NCBI RefSeq assembly: GCF_003073045.1
Contig: NC_037600.1
Coordinates: 16,136,352-16,200,351 of the forward strand
Length of the DNA: 64,000 bases
Direction of reading: 5' to 3'
DNA from: Pomacea canaliculata
Taxonomy: Eukaryota; Mollusca; Gastropoda; Architaenioglossa; Ampullariidae
Below the pieces are notes generated by a model that made no database searches, was not told where the DNA came from, and was given only the letters and a program-made list of their open reading frames with translations. Positions 24,771 to 35,672 of this stretch are shown one piece after another. A program made the position numbers and the translations under genes. Each line of letters starts with the position of its first letter. The first letter of the stretch is position 1.

Positions 24771-25079
24771 ATACTTTCATTTCACGCGTATGTGACATTT
24801 TTCAGGCATACCTGCTTCCTGGAAAAATGGATTTTTCATCATCCCACACACGTGGTGCGTGACTAACCGTGACACAGAGAGGGTGACATAAGGATACACA
24901 GCCTGCAGTGGGGTGGGGTTGGGGTAAGGTGGTGTGGGGTAGTAGATGAGGCCGGTAGCGTGGTAGGTGTGCTGTTTAAAAGAAAGCACAGGAAACACGA
25001 GAAGTAGGAGTAGAGTGGTGTGGTAATAAAAATGGGTTTGAACTGTGAACACTCGGCTTCGTGATACAGAGACTTTGGA

Positions 25080-26165
25080 AAAAAATATTCCTATTAGACT
25101 AGATGACTACTCTAACAGTTATCTTTCCTCTCGTTTTAATTTTTTTCTCTCTGTTTTCTCTTTTTCTGCGTGTATACGTGTGTAGAAGAAGAAGAAGAGA
25201 GAGAGAAGCAAAACTTGGTTGTGTGTATATATATGCATGAGTTCCACGAAAGGCTCGCTAAGCAATTTGCTGATGTTGAATGCACAACGAAATAATTATT
25301 TTTACAACATCGGAATTTGCGTATCCTGTTTGCGAAAAGTAATTTCTGACTGTAATTGTGTTGGTGGGAAAGATTCTTTTCTCGGGAAAAGAGTTTTCAG
25401 CAAAGATCAATGAACCTCCAACTCGTCTGACAGGAACGATCGATGCTGCTTAATTATTTGTAAGGTCCCTGGTCACTGTTCTATGAAGGTGAAGGACTTT
25501 ATAAACATCTCCAAATGATCAGTGGGAATATATCTCTTTCGTTTCTATTAAGAATTTACAAAAGTAGAATCTAATTGCCTTGAGGAGGAAAAGGGTCATA
25601 TTTTTTTGTTTGTTTTTTTTTTTTTTATCCCAGAAGGAAATTAGTAGGAGCTCTGTAAGAAAGCAAGGGTTAGAACCACAGCACAATAATGAAGGATCTC
25701 AGTTGACCAATTCACTTGTATCGCCTTTTTAAAGCATAAGAAGTAAAAAAAGTTTTATTATGTTTAGCTGTTACATGACTTTGTTAAGAAATGTGTAGTA
25801 TATTCTTATTACTTCTTGTTATTTTCTTGGCACTATGCAACCTTTCAGTATCAATGTTTAAGAAAAGCATCAGCATAGAATTGTTCTGCACTTTTGATCG
25901 GCTTATTTTTTGCCGGATATAAAACAAAACAGTAATAACATGCATAGTTCTGTACTGAAAGCTTTCTCAAAAATGTTTAAAGTACTATTGAAAGTTCACA
26001 TCTGCTAGTCGTAAACAAAAGTCATGTTTTATCTGTGACGAAAATCAGAGAGAAGATATCAATCAATGTATAGTTTCTGACAAAGTTCCATCAGTAGTTA
26101 AACATGACATGCTGATGTTTAGAAGACTACTATAGCTGAAACAATGAAAAGACTCTAAAAATGAA
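25080..26165. other. Spacer between unit B and gene C
   Basis: AT-rich DNA with no supported gene. T-rich and GAAGAA runs occur. It may contain part of gene C's 3' UTR. Confidence 0.35.
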
Positions 26166-26169
26166 TTTC

Positions 26170-26222
26170 TCTCTCTCTCTCTCTCACACACACTACACAC
26201 ACACAAACACACTCACACATTC
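26170..26222 (+). repeat. (CT)n(CA)n microsatellite just past gene C stop
   Basis: A dinucleotide run starting about 20 nt beyond the stop codon of gene C on the minus strand, so it would be transcribed as a GT/GA-rich 3' UTR segment. Confidence 0.8.
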
Positions 26223-26241
26223 ACAACCTTAACCTTTACAA

Positions 26242-26505
26242 TCATGCAATAGAGCAGTTAGAACGAGATGTGTCTTTCCCTAATGTCTCTTTCCCTTCTT
26301 GATGGCTTATTTTCGGAAATTTGTTTCGTGTTGGATACTCGTCGTCATCACTAGAATTATCACTGCTATTCTTACGTTTATCATCACGACGAGGACGGTG
26401 ATAATGATGACTGTCGCTACCACCAACACGACGACGATCAGCATCATCACACAAAAGGTCACGGTCATGTTCATGGTGTCCCTCGTCGTCGTCGTCGTCA
26501 TCATG

Positions 26506-26560
<55 letters not shown>

Positions 26561-29330
26561 AGGTTACACTCATGGTGTCCTTTGTCGCCATCAACATCAC
26601 CATCACCATCGTCATCATCATCATCTACAAGGTTACTGTCACCATCACACTCATGGTGTCCTTTGTCACCATCACCATCATCATCGTCACCATCATCTAC
26701 AAGGTTACTGTCACCATCACACTCATTGTGTCCTTTGTCACCATCACCGTCATCATCGTCATCATCATCTACAAGGTTACGGCCATCATCATACTCAACT
26801 TGTCCCTCGTCACCATCATCACCCATAAGGTGACGGTCGTCATTATATTCACGGTGTCCCTCATCACCACCGCCATCACCCACGAATTCGAAGTCATTAT
26901 CATATTCATGCTGTCCCTCATCACCATCGATATAGTCTGTCTGCCAGCTTCCACCTTCTCTCAGGATCTTGAAGTTATCTTCAATCGGGTTTTGAGCAAT
27001 GTAGCTTGAAATCTGTGTCAGCACCCTCTTGTTCTTGGTAACCCTTGGCTTGCCCTCGCTGTTGGGATGCTGGAGGACATCCTGCACACCTGTCTCGCCG
27101 TCCTTTCTGTATGCCATCCTCAGGTGGTGTACGCCAAGTCCACTTCCTGCTGCTCGTTTCGCCATGTGAAGCTTGACAGATCCGGATCTTATCATAAAGT
27201 TCCAGCTGGGCAACATTTTCCACTCTAGCATCAAGCGTCTGTCGGCCTGAAGAATGTAGTCGAAACAAAAGCAGTGTCTGGAAATTGCTTCCTCTGTAAC
27301 ACACGGCATTTGAAGAAGTTTCTTTAGCGCCTCGACATCACTCACCGCCTCGTGTACGGTGTAGGACTCGTGGAAGAAATGTTCGTACAGAATAAATTGT
27401 CTGTAGGAAGGCAGACCAGGGTAGACATCGCTAAACAAAGGCAGAGTATCCACAAATCCAGAAATCTTTCTTTCATACTCCGGCAAGAGGTTGCAGGCTT
27501 TCACGGCGTTGATCAGAATGGGACAGTCGAACCTCTTGGCATTGTGGCCAAACAGGGTGACAGGCCCATCCCGTAAGAACTCCAGAAAATCAGACAGTGC
27601 CTGGCGAATGCTTACAGCATCCACCGGCTCTTCGTGTAGGTACAAAATCCGTCCATCGAAAGACAGGCCATGAACTAATTGCGCGAAAAAATCAATCTTC
27701 TTTTTCGGTCGAACGTATCTGCAGAAGGAATTACCTGGACTCCATGCAGCAATCTGCAGTATGTGAGAATCTGTCTCTGCAACAAAGAAAAAAAAAATAA
27801 AAGCAACGTTGAAGTTGTAACTTTTTAAAAAATACGTCAAAGAAAGTCGGACCTATTCATGCAATGGACCTTACAATACAAAAACATTAAGCGTGACTGA
27901 GAAACAGTAAATATAATCTTAAATAGTCTTAAATAATAACTCATTATCTGATAATATTAATAAAAACATATATTTTGATTCAAGTATGTATCTACATAAA
28001 GTTACAACATATTTCAGGTACTTGTGGCGCCATGTCATCCTCATTCAGGATATGTCTAGTAATTCCCCAGCGGTTACACAATAAAGTAAATTCACTGTTT
28101 TCTCTCTAGTCCAGAATTATTCTGAGACTGATCTTCGTAATTCTTGGTCGCGAATATTTAAATGACTTATCCGTTATAGTCTGGATGTACACAGTACCCG
28201 AAGGTGTCGTTGCATACCTAGTCCTGTAGTTTCCAGATCGAACAAGACGGGTAGAGTCACGGGTACATTCCTAAGTCGCGGTGGAGTCAACGGCCGCGGG
28301 ATCTCCTCGTCTGACGCTTCTGCGTCGTCGTCTTCTTCTTCGTCGTCGTCGTCCTCCTCTTCCTCCTCCTCCTCATCATCAGTGGAGTGTAGAGTCACGG
28401 GTACATTCCTAAGTGGCGGTGGAGTCAACGGCCGCGGGATCTTCTCGTCTGACGCTTCTGCATCATCATCATTATCATCATCATCATCATTGTAGAAAAT
28501 ATGTTTTCTACTTTTTGTGGCATTTTGTGTATTTGGTATAGTTAGTGTGTTATTCGGTTGGGGTAGGCTTGATTACAATGATAAAAGCAGTGAACTGGTC
28601 AAGCTGGCAGCATATCGGCCCGACTGGCGCGCCAAATGTCTGGCCGCCCTATTCATCACCAGTGGCCAGTCGACGCTAACGACAACACCTGACGTAAGCG
28701 GCCGCGAGTCAACCATGGCCAGGGGGAGACCACCGGGTAACAGCCCGACCCCTCTTTGTCCAGCTGAAGGCCGGGTACAGCCTGAGGCGAGCAACGCCCC
28801 TTACACCTGCGTTCAGAGCCTTTCTACACCTCCAAGGACACCGGGAGGAAGTTACGCCCACCGGAACCAAGAAACCAAGTCTGGGGAGGGGCAGAGAACG
28901 TCACTTCTCCAAGTAGCGAGCTGGTGAGCGGCCGCTGAGAGTCCGTCTTAGAGATCATAGAAGACGTTAAAGTCCACGTGGGGACTGAAACTGTGAAGTG
29001 TGAATTTTGATAAGCAGGAATTTGTGAACTCTCGTGGAAGTCTACATGGGACTGAACTGTAACTTGTGAACAGTGAGCAGTGGAATTATTATCGTGAGAA
29101 AACTAACAAGAAGAAACACCAGAGAGATAAGTTTTAAGATATACTTGTAGCCATTCTTTTATGTAGATGTGTGTATGTGTGCTCCTTTTCTTTGATTATA
29201 TTCTTTATTCATGTTGAAGTCCTGTATTTTGAGAAGTGTTTTGGAGTGAGCGTGTGGACGCATGCTGGACGGGTGCATGCGAGTGGAAATTAATCATTGC
29301 GCGCAGGACCCACACGTGGAAGTCCATTAC

Positions 29331-29362
<32 letters not shown>

Positions 29363-32206
29363 GTATAAAATTGCATACTCTGTATGGTCTTGTGGACGGA
29401 GGGAGGAGGAAAGGTAGCCTTTGCATCGATTACAATCTACACCGTTCCCGGTAAGTCGACTTTATTTCATGATGATATTGAATAGAGGGACCGGGAACGA
29501 CCCCCCACTGAACAGATGGAAGTGGATCATGTGCTGTTAATGGACCAGGTGTTAGGTATATTTTAGTGGGTTTTTTTGTTTTGCCCGGGTTCGCCACGTG
29601 ACAATTTAATGTTCTGCGCAATTGTGGTTGAATGAAGCGCCGACTGCTACTCTCTTCCTCCACCCTCCCTTCATTATTTTTGTAACTGGAATATGAACTT
29701 ACCTCCAAGGACTTCTTCCTGGTTTTCACAGTCAGAAGAGCTGATCACCGGGCTATATGTGATCGTGGGATGCGTTTGGTCCTCATTTTCTCGGACGATC
29801 TGACTGAGACTGCCTGTAATCATAAATAAATCAGTAAAACGTGGAATATCTGCAATTCTACTTCTCTCAGGTACCTAATAAAATCCAGTAATAATCGCGG
29901 TTGTCTTTTCATCCCGAAAAAAAGAGAGAACCATCCGAGAATGCTGATACCTACCAGAGGAAAGCTCTTCCTCGGAATCTGAATCATGAACGACAATCAC
30001 TTCCGCGTTTGAAACTGTGCAGGGCTTGTCTCCCTTTCTTGTAGCTGTGTTTTCATCTTGGCTGCATGCTGAGGTCACAGAAAAAATAAGCAAGAGGTGT
30101 ACACCATCGACAGGAAAGGTTCTATCAGCGTGTCTGTACATACCCTGGCCGTTCATAAATATAGAGGTACATTCATACGAACTATAAGTTATACAACTAA
30201 CTCGAATTACTTACATATACCTTTGTGCGAGTTCATGTCGGCGACCATTTAAGAAGTGAAAGCCACTAGGGTGGAGAGGGTTGTAGTTTCCCAGGTGAGC
30301 GTCTGCTTGTGACACGGTCACCTGACTAAACTTGTCTATTTTAGGACCTCCGACTGCAAAGCCCACATTTGTGACCCACATTTACAAATACTGGTTGTTA
30401 AAGGTGTAGTTGGGTGCAAATGTTTTCTAATGACTATATAAAGCTTAGTACAAGATACTACTTCCCCAAATCCCTTGACTAGTACCAGCTGATAAACCAC
30501 TATGCTGGTTTGTTGATTTTGGTCCTGGGATAATTGGATAGAGGCAGCAGCTGAAGAGGATAACCACTTGTAATGAAGTCTTGCTTGAAACGGTTAGTCC
30601 ACTCCTTTATATTTGAAAAAAATGTGAATACCCCTGTTCTGTTTTCCAGGTACACGCTTATAAACAACACAAAAAAAAAACAACAAAAAAACCAAACAAA
30701 CAAACAAAAAAAAACAAACAAACAAAAAACAAAACAAACAAACAAAAAAAAACCAATTTTGGGACGTAAAGTTTACCCTAGATACGCCTTATTAAATATA
30801 ATTTCATAATTATTAAAGATACGCCTAATTAACATAAATCCCGAGCTTTTCCACCGGCTGTACCTTTAGCAAGATTAACTCAATTCACGTATAGTCTTGG
30901 TAATTATGATGCTGATTTCTTTCAGTGCATGATACCCAGTCATTAGGAACAATTGCACTTCACTAGCCCTTTAAGCTGAAGTGAATTTGTCAGTGCAAAG
31001 TACGACCAGTGGTGCAAAGCAGGGTGTAAAACTATACCGACATTCTCAGTGTTTGCGGCTGATACAGAATCTGAGTAATTTATTAGGTGATAAGGTATCT
31101 GACTACACCAAATTAAATGTGCTTTTATATTTTAGATATATATATATTTCACGATGGGATTGAAAAAAATATATAAATATAGAAACTGCTCCTGACAGTT
31201 TGAGAAGTTTACTAACCCCTGTTTTAAAGTGTGTGTGTGTGGGAGGCACTTATCGTGATCATCATTAATTAAGAGAGGGCGTGAAGATTGTTACCTGATC
31301 GGGTGAACTTAAATGTACTGAATTTTCGATACAGCAATGAGAGCCCTGCCTACCTGAAAGGCCCACACCAAGACGAATGAGTACAGTGTTTTCAATTCAC
31401 AACTTGTGGAACTACGAACACTGTAAATCATTTACAGCAACACAGAAGAGTAGTAGTAGTAGTGTTTGAGTCTGAAGGTTGGGGATCTTACTCGATATTT
31501 CGCTTCCTTAACACAATTTGGTGTCACTACTAGAGATAACACTGTGAGTACCAGGACAACAACATCAAGGTAATGATAACACGATGATAACCTGTGATGC
31601 TGACTTCCTTCTCAACGTGTTCACGTGAAGTCGTTCTTTTATAACAATTATTATTAGACTACATGTGAATTCCCGAGAATTCAAGTAAAAAACGTAAAAT
31701 ATGTTGAAATAGAATCAAAATTGTGTTTACATATGCCGAAACAAAGATGTAAAGATAGAAGAATTGTTAAGAAATATAAACTAAAAATATTTATAGTGAC
31801 ATCAAGTGTGTAGATGTAACATAAGCTGGACGAGATGCTTTTAACTATTTGTTGAATTCACTCCGATTACATGTGGTTTAATGCAGATAGGTTAGCCTGG
31901 ACAATAAACACAAAACACGTATGTTTATTACAGTGTACAATGTTAAAATGTACATAAATATAAATTCTAATTGTATTTTATTGGTTATTGTACAAGAAAA
32001 TATTGTTAAAAACTATGGAAATAAAGAACTTTGTAAAAATCTCTAGAATTTTTGTTCTTGAAAAGAATACAGATGGAATTCCTACAGTGACGTGGACCAA
32101 ATAGAAGTTTGACTCACTCACCTCCACTTTCCTTCCGGTTCTCACCAAGGTTCGTTTGAGACAAGCTGGAGGTCAAGATTACCTGTATTTGTAACGATGT
32201 CGCCAT
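26242..32206 (-). CDS. Gene C: enlarged DEDDh exonuclease with acidic linker and Asp-rich tail (694 aa)
   Basis: Paralogue of A and B with added parts. Coding exons are 32122-32206 (start MATSLQIQV), 29955-30068, 29703-29813, 28218-28457 (ExoI) and 26242-27776 (terminal). Every intron is phase 1, and the sum is 2085 nt. The two extra symmetric exons add a Ser/Glu/Asp linker (VVHDSDSEEELSS in the first). ExoI is FDLETTGL (D177, E179), ExoII LFGHNAKRFD (D267) and ExoIII HEAVSD (H325, D330), so the site is complete. From about residue 470 the tail becomes Asp/Gly/His repeats of about 24 aa (core GDKGHHECDGDSNLV), then a long Asp run, then a basic Ser-rich end with PRRDDKRKN, a possible nuclear signal. 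The ExoI exon is 240 nt against 102 nt in A and B, through an internal duplication. A small exon at 30221-30248 (MVADMNSHK, phase 1) could serve as an alternative start. Confidence 0.8.
26503..26840 (-). repeat. In-frame Asp-codon microsatellite and 72-bp minisatellite in gene C
   Basis: At 26503-26561 the minus strand reads about 19 GAT codons in a row. Next to it, a 72-bp unit containing CTACAAGGTTACTGTCACC (plus view) begins its landmark at 26625, 26697 and 26769, exactly 72 bp apart, giving a 24-residue protein repeat. All units are multiples of three, so the frame survives the changes. Confidence 0.85.
28218..28457 (-). other. Duplicated ExoI exon of gene C with two in-frame acceptors
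   Basis: The segment coding for ASDEEIPRPLTPPRLRNVPVTL is present twice. Both copies begin with GCAG followed by AAGCGTCAGACGAG. Using the inner acceptor gives 28218-28319, exactly 102 nt as in A and B. Using the outer one gives 240 nt and adds 46 residues, including a Glu/Asp run. Both options keep frame and phase. Confidence 0.7.
28491..29331. mobile_element. Solo-LTR-like fossil insertion in gene C intron
   Basis: An 841-bp block begins TGTAGAAAAT and ends CATTACA, the TG...CA ends expected of a long terminal repeat. It splits a (CAT)n microsatellite, with ATCAT on both sides; because the target is repetitive, the target-site duplication cannot be proved. No internal retroelement genes accompany it, so it fits an old solo LTR. 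The family is not assignable by eye. The start includes a short palindrome (GTAGAAAATATGTTTTCTAC). Confidence 0.45.
29332..29361 (+). repeat. (ATC)n microsatellite flanking the LTR-like block
   Basis: It continues the run seen at 28461-28490 on the other side of the insertion, which suggests one interrupted microsatellite. Confidence 0.8.
30221..30248 (-). other. Possible alternative start exon of gene C
   Basis: ATG GTC GCC GAC ATG AAC TCG CAC AAA G with donor GTATAT reads MVADMNSHK and ends in phase 1, so it joins in frame to the exon at 29955-30068. No acceptor is seen on its 5' side, so it would need its own promoter. A relic of it lies near 18490. Confidence 0.45.
30668..30756 (+). repeat. 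CAAA/CAAAA low-complexity tract
   Basis: A-rich run in gene C intron 1. Any open frame crossing it is uninformative. Confidence 0.85.
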
Positions 32207-32449
32207 GTCAAAGTCTACCTTTTTATATGACCTCAGAAAACATCTGCAAAACAAACTCAGTGAAATAAAATTTTCCATTAAGCAGGAGTGAATCTCAGTC
32301 CGCTCTGCGCATGCGTGCAGCCTCTCACTACATCATAAGCTCTTGATCAGTTATACTTTTATTACCTGATGATGACAGCACACTAGACAAAATGGACTTC
32401 AAGTGAAGAAACCTATCAGCACGTGCCAAGACTTGTCACAAACAGTGCA

Positions 32450-32800
32450 ATGTATTCAAGGTTTGCTAAACATAAGGAAAAGTACAGAACTTGTTGATGT
32501 TGTAAAAACCGCAATAACCGAAAGCTGCTAAAAAAAAAATAAAATAAAAAAATATCAGACTTAGTGTGAGTGACATATGAAAACTACAGAACTTGTTGAT
32601 GATGTAAAGGCCGCAGTAACCAAAAACTGCTCAAAAATGAGTGTGAGCCGCATACGAGAACTGTAGGTCTACCAGGAACACCAAAGCTGATCGAGGAACT
32701 CTACTTTCGCTTTGGCTCTTAAAACTATAAATAACTTAAATGATTAGAGACAGCTGTGGAACGAAAACACGAGAGGTTTTTATTTTCTCCATCGTACCAA
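32450..32800. repeat. Block shared with 39680-39950
   Basis: Shared landmarks in order are CAGACTTAGTGTGAG, GAGGAACTCTACTTTCGCTT, CTATAAATAACTTA and CGAAAACACGAGAGGTTTTT. Within this copy, part of the block is itself repeated (ACAGAACTTGTTGATG occurs twice, near 32485 and 32586). Confidence 0.75.
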
Positions 32801-32839
32801 TCCACCTTACACGCCAGGTGTGTCTGTACACGTATTCAC

Positions 32840-32945
32840 TTTTAGGATGCAGCAGATGAGTAGCATTCAGTGCAGTTTGTGCATCATGCTTATAAAAAGC
32901 GCCCTCTACTTTATATCAACTTCCTGCAAGTGTGACGTCACGTTT
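32840..32945 (-). promoter_or_regulatory. Promoter and non-coding exon 1 of gene C
   Basis: A TATA box at 32889-32897 precedes a short exon ending TCTGCTGCATCCTAAAA with donor GTGAAT. A perfect CRE TGACGTCA lies about 40 bp upstream (32933-32940). The TCTGCTGCATC block matches exon 1 of genes A and B, which confirms homology. Confidence 0.6.
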
Positions 32946-33029
32946 CCCGATAACACTGCTGCTGACTCTGAGGTAAGATTTCCAGGCATGTCTGCTTCCT
33001 GAGAAAAAGACTTTTCTGTCAATGGTGTT

Positions 33030-35670
33030 TAGGAAAACGAGCTTCCCAGGTGGTGCAACATGAGCGAGGCACACTAACCCGGTTCCCGTGACCTACTAAC
33101 TTACCCTCCCGGCACCTGATGATGTGTGGGGCACAGGTGGGGGACTGGGGGTAACGAAGATCAATAAATGCAGCCAGGCGTCGCTTAGCGACAGAAAAAC
33201 ACTCTTAGAAGAAGAATTCATTTATTTGCCGAGTGATAGTAAATTAGGAATTTGAATTGATGATCTCACGCACACCCATACTTGCACACGCTACAGCTGG
33301 CACTTTGGGTGATAGATACACCCCGTTACATTTTCTCCACACACATACGTTCACATATTTACACACTACCTCTCCTTCTCGCTTGCTCTCCATTTCTATC
33401 ACACATACAGACACTGGCCTCAGACCGCAAAAGGACACAGTCAACTAGTACTGGTCCTGATACGAGTTCACAGTAAAGAAACTATTTCTCACCTGGGAGT
33501 CTACACCTCACACGGGACAGAACAGACCATTGACCGGGTGGGATGCATTTGACATCTTCGTTGTTTGAATATAATATAGCGTACTTAGTAAAACAGAGAT
33601 ATTTATTATCCTTATCAGGTATACATCCACCTGAACATTTTAGACGCCGGGTTCACTCCATGGTCGAGTTTTTACAGCTGGAGTGGCTGCCATCACTCAA
33701 GGGACTTAAGTGGCGTCGAGTTTATTCTATGCGAAAAAATTGAAGCAGATACGGTTTTGACTGAAATCTTCTGAGTATTGAACGCTGAAAAAAAAAAATT
33801 TAAGTCTTTTTGAACAAAACAAAATTTATAATCTTGGTATGATCAAGTGCGATGCTTGATGTATGAATAAATTTGACAGCTCTACTTTTTTTTGTCAACT
33901 GTCTTTGGCGCTTCTACAGTTGTCACCCTTTCCCCTTTACTTCCGTCGTTTGTTTGTATCTGCTTGATGCTACATCTTTGCATGAATTGCAACCAGAAAA
34001 TTAATTTTGCTTCGACCCTTTAAGGAATGTAAACAGAAGAAAACACCGTTTTCTACTATTTCTGTTTATAAAGTCGTTTGCAGCGACGGACACAGCAGAA
34101 GTCTTTTTTGTCTTCTCTAATTATCAAAGTTATCTCCATAGTCAGATTTGAATTAGTGAACCATTACATCCGTTTCGACCAGATTAATACGTGTACTAAC
34201 CAGAAAGAGAAAATGGCAGACAGTTCCAAACTCAGAAGGAAAGGTGTAAAGGTTGAGTGTGTGACTGTCGCGCAATGGATAACTCTCTTGACAAGAATTT
34301 GACCACACCTAATTACAACGCAATCACTGCATGTCCATCCATTCGCCAAATCAGTAAAATAGATAAATACATATATATATATATATATCTTTATTAATGA
34401 AAAGAATGTAATAAAACAATACATACGTACAAAAATGGTTTACAGTTAGCTCTACACGTAATTCTTAAAACTTATCTCTCCTCGATGTCGCTCGCCTCAT
34501 AAATGTTCACCGTTAGTAATCCGATACCCACAGTTCAATGTTCACAGTTCAAAATCCAATATTCACAAATCCCTTCTTTGCTTACATCAATAGTATAAAG
34601 TTCATGCTGGCGTAGACTTCCAATACACTATACATTCACTGTCCAGTTGGTGGTCTATATTCTAACTAAACTTTCTGAAAGTAGAAAATACGTGTTCTAC
34701 AAAATCCCTTTCTCCGGGGGGAAAAATTGTTTCTGATAAGGAATATTTTTTTTCAAAATTAAAATATATACACATTAAACATGGCATAACATGAATGAGC
34801 ACAATTCCATTAAATCCAAACAGTAAGCAAAATCATTAATACATATGCATTAGCCTAAATGAGGAAAGCAGCAAGAAATGAATAACAATGAATTTTCAGC
34901 AGAAAAAAACTGTTGCAACGGCAACAGATTCACGAAATATTTGCATTTTTTCTAAGACTATTTAAAATGAACTTACAGACTGTTCAAATAAACCATCTCA
35001 GCGTAGTTCGTTTTACACAGATTGTTCCATATCAACTTACACAGAACATAGACTGCCTTGACCATCCTGTCCTGTCATTAGCCGGAGTGGTGCCAGCTTG
35101 ACCAGTTAATTAAACATTAAACTTTGCTGAAAGTAGAAAATACATTTTCTACGAAAGGAACATGGCACAATATGTGATAGACTTTACTCACGTGCAAAAA
35201 AATTTAAAAACATAATTGCAAAACATCTGTGAAATATAAGAAATTTATCAATGCAAATCAGGTTAGAAGAAAAAACTTGCTGTCAGTGCAGCCTAGCTCC
35301 AGTGACCCTCCTTTCTGTTAGGGTGGGCTTGCTTGATTGACATGCCCTTACAATGACTACTAAGAACAGGAAGGTTTTTTTTTAAAATTCATTTGTTCTG
35401 CCTCCTTGGCTGTACACTTCTTTCTCTATCTCGTAAGTAATGCTAAAACCATGTATTAACTGGTACGTGTTAATACCAACCGCGTTACAAAAATAGGTCT
35501 TGTATTCTCAGTTGATGTTAGTTAAAGTTTGTTGTTGTCAGTTAATGTTGGTTAAGATAGAGTGTTTTCAGTTTGTCGACGAACAGATTTTCAATTCTCA
35601 ATTGAGTGAAGGAGGGTCCAGGTCGCAAGGTCAGTAGTTGTCTGCGTAGGCTGCTCTCCGATTCCTTCCT
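33030..35670. other. Spacer between genes C and D
   Basis: No gene is supported. It holds a tRNA-Arg-like fragment near 34266, an (AT)n run at 34371-34388 and two copies of a motif CTGAAAGTAGAAAATAC (near 34674 and 35130). The 33280-33380 part recurs at 40085-40160. Confidence 0.4.
34266..34310 (+). repeat. tRNA-Arg-like 5' half (pseudo-tRNA or SINE relic)
   Basis: GTCGCGCAATGGATAACTCT followed by CTTGAC closely resembles the D-arm region of arginine tRNAs. No matching B box or acceptor stem follows, so it is not a functional tRNA gene. Confidence 0.4.
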
Positions 35671-35672
35671 CG

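Larger units (their letters stand above)
18955..25075. repeat. Tandem duplication unit B (right copy)
   Basis: Direct copy of the unit A block carrying gene B. It is longer because it holds about 180 bp at 19127-19310, about 200 bp near 20500-20720, a 1.8 kb TIR element at 20906-22708, an expanded CAAA tract near 23150-23310 and about 0.9 kb near 23590-24460. Gene order and strand match unit A. Confidence 0.75.

Noticed and set aside
26503-26840. CRISPR-like regular repeats
   Set aside because: The 72-bp units are contiguous coding minisatellites without unique spacers, in an animal genome.
26299-27009. 236-aa plus-strand open frame over the gene C tail
   Set aside because: It is Ile/Thr/Val repeats produced by reading the (ATC)n and 72-bp repeat antisense to the exonuclease tail.
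27777-27840. Upstream Met of the long gene C open frame as true start
   Set aside because: It lies beyond the TTTGTTGCAG acceptor. The ExoI motif sits in a separate upstream exon, as in A, B and D.
28517-28927. 136-aa plus-strand frame
   Set aside because: It lies inside the LTR-like insertion and has no recognisable protein features; treated as part of that element.
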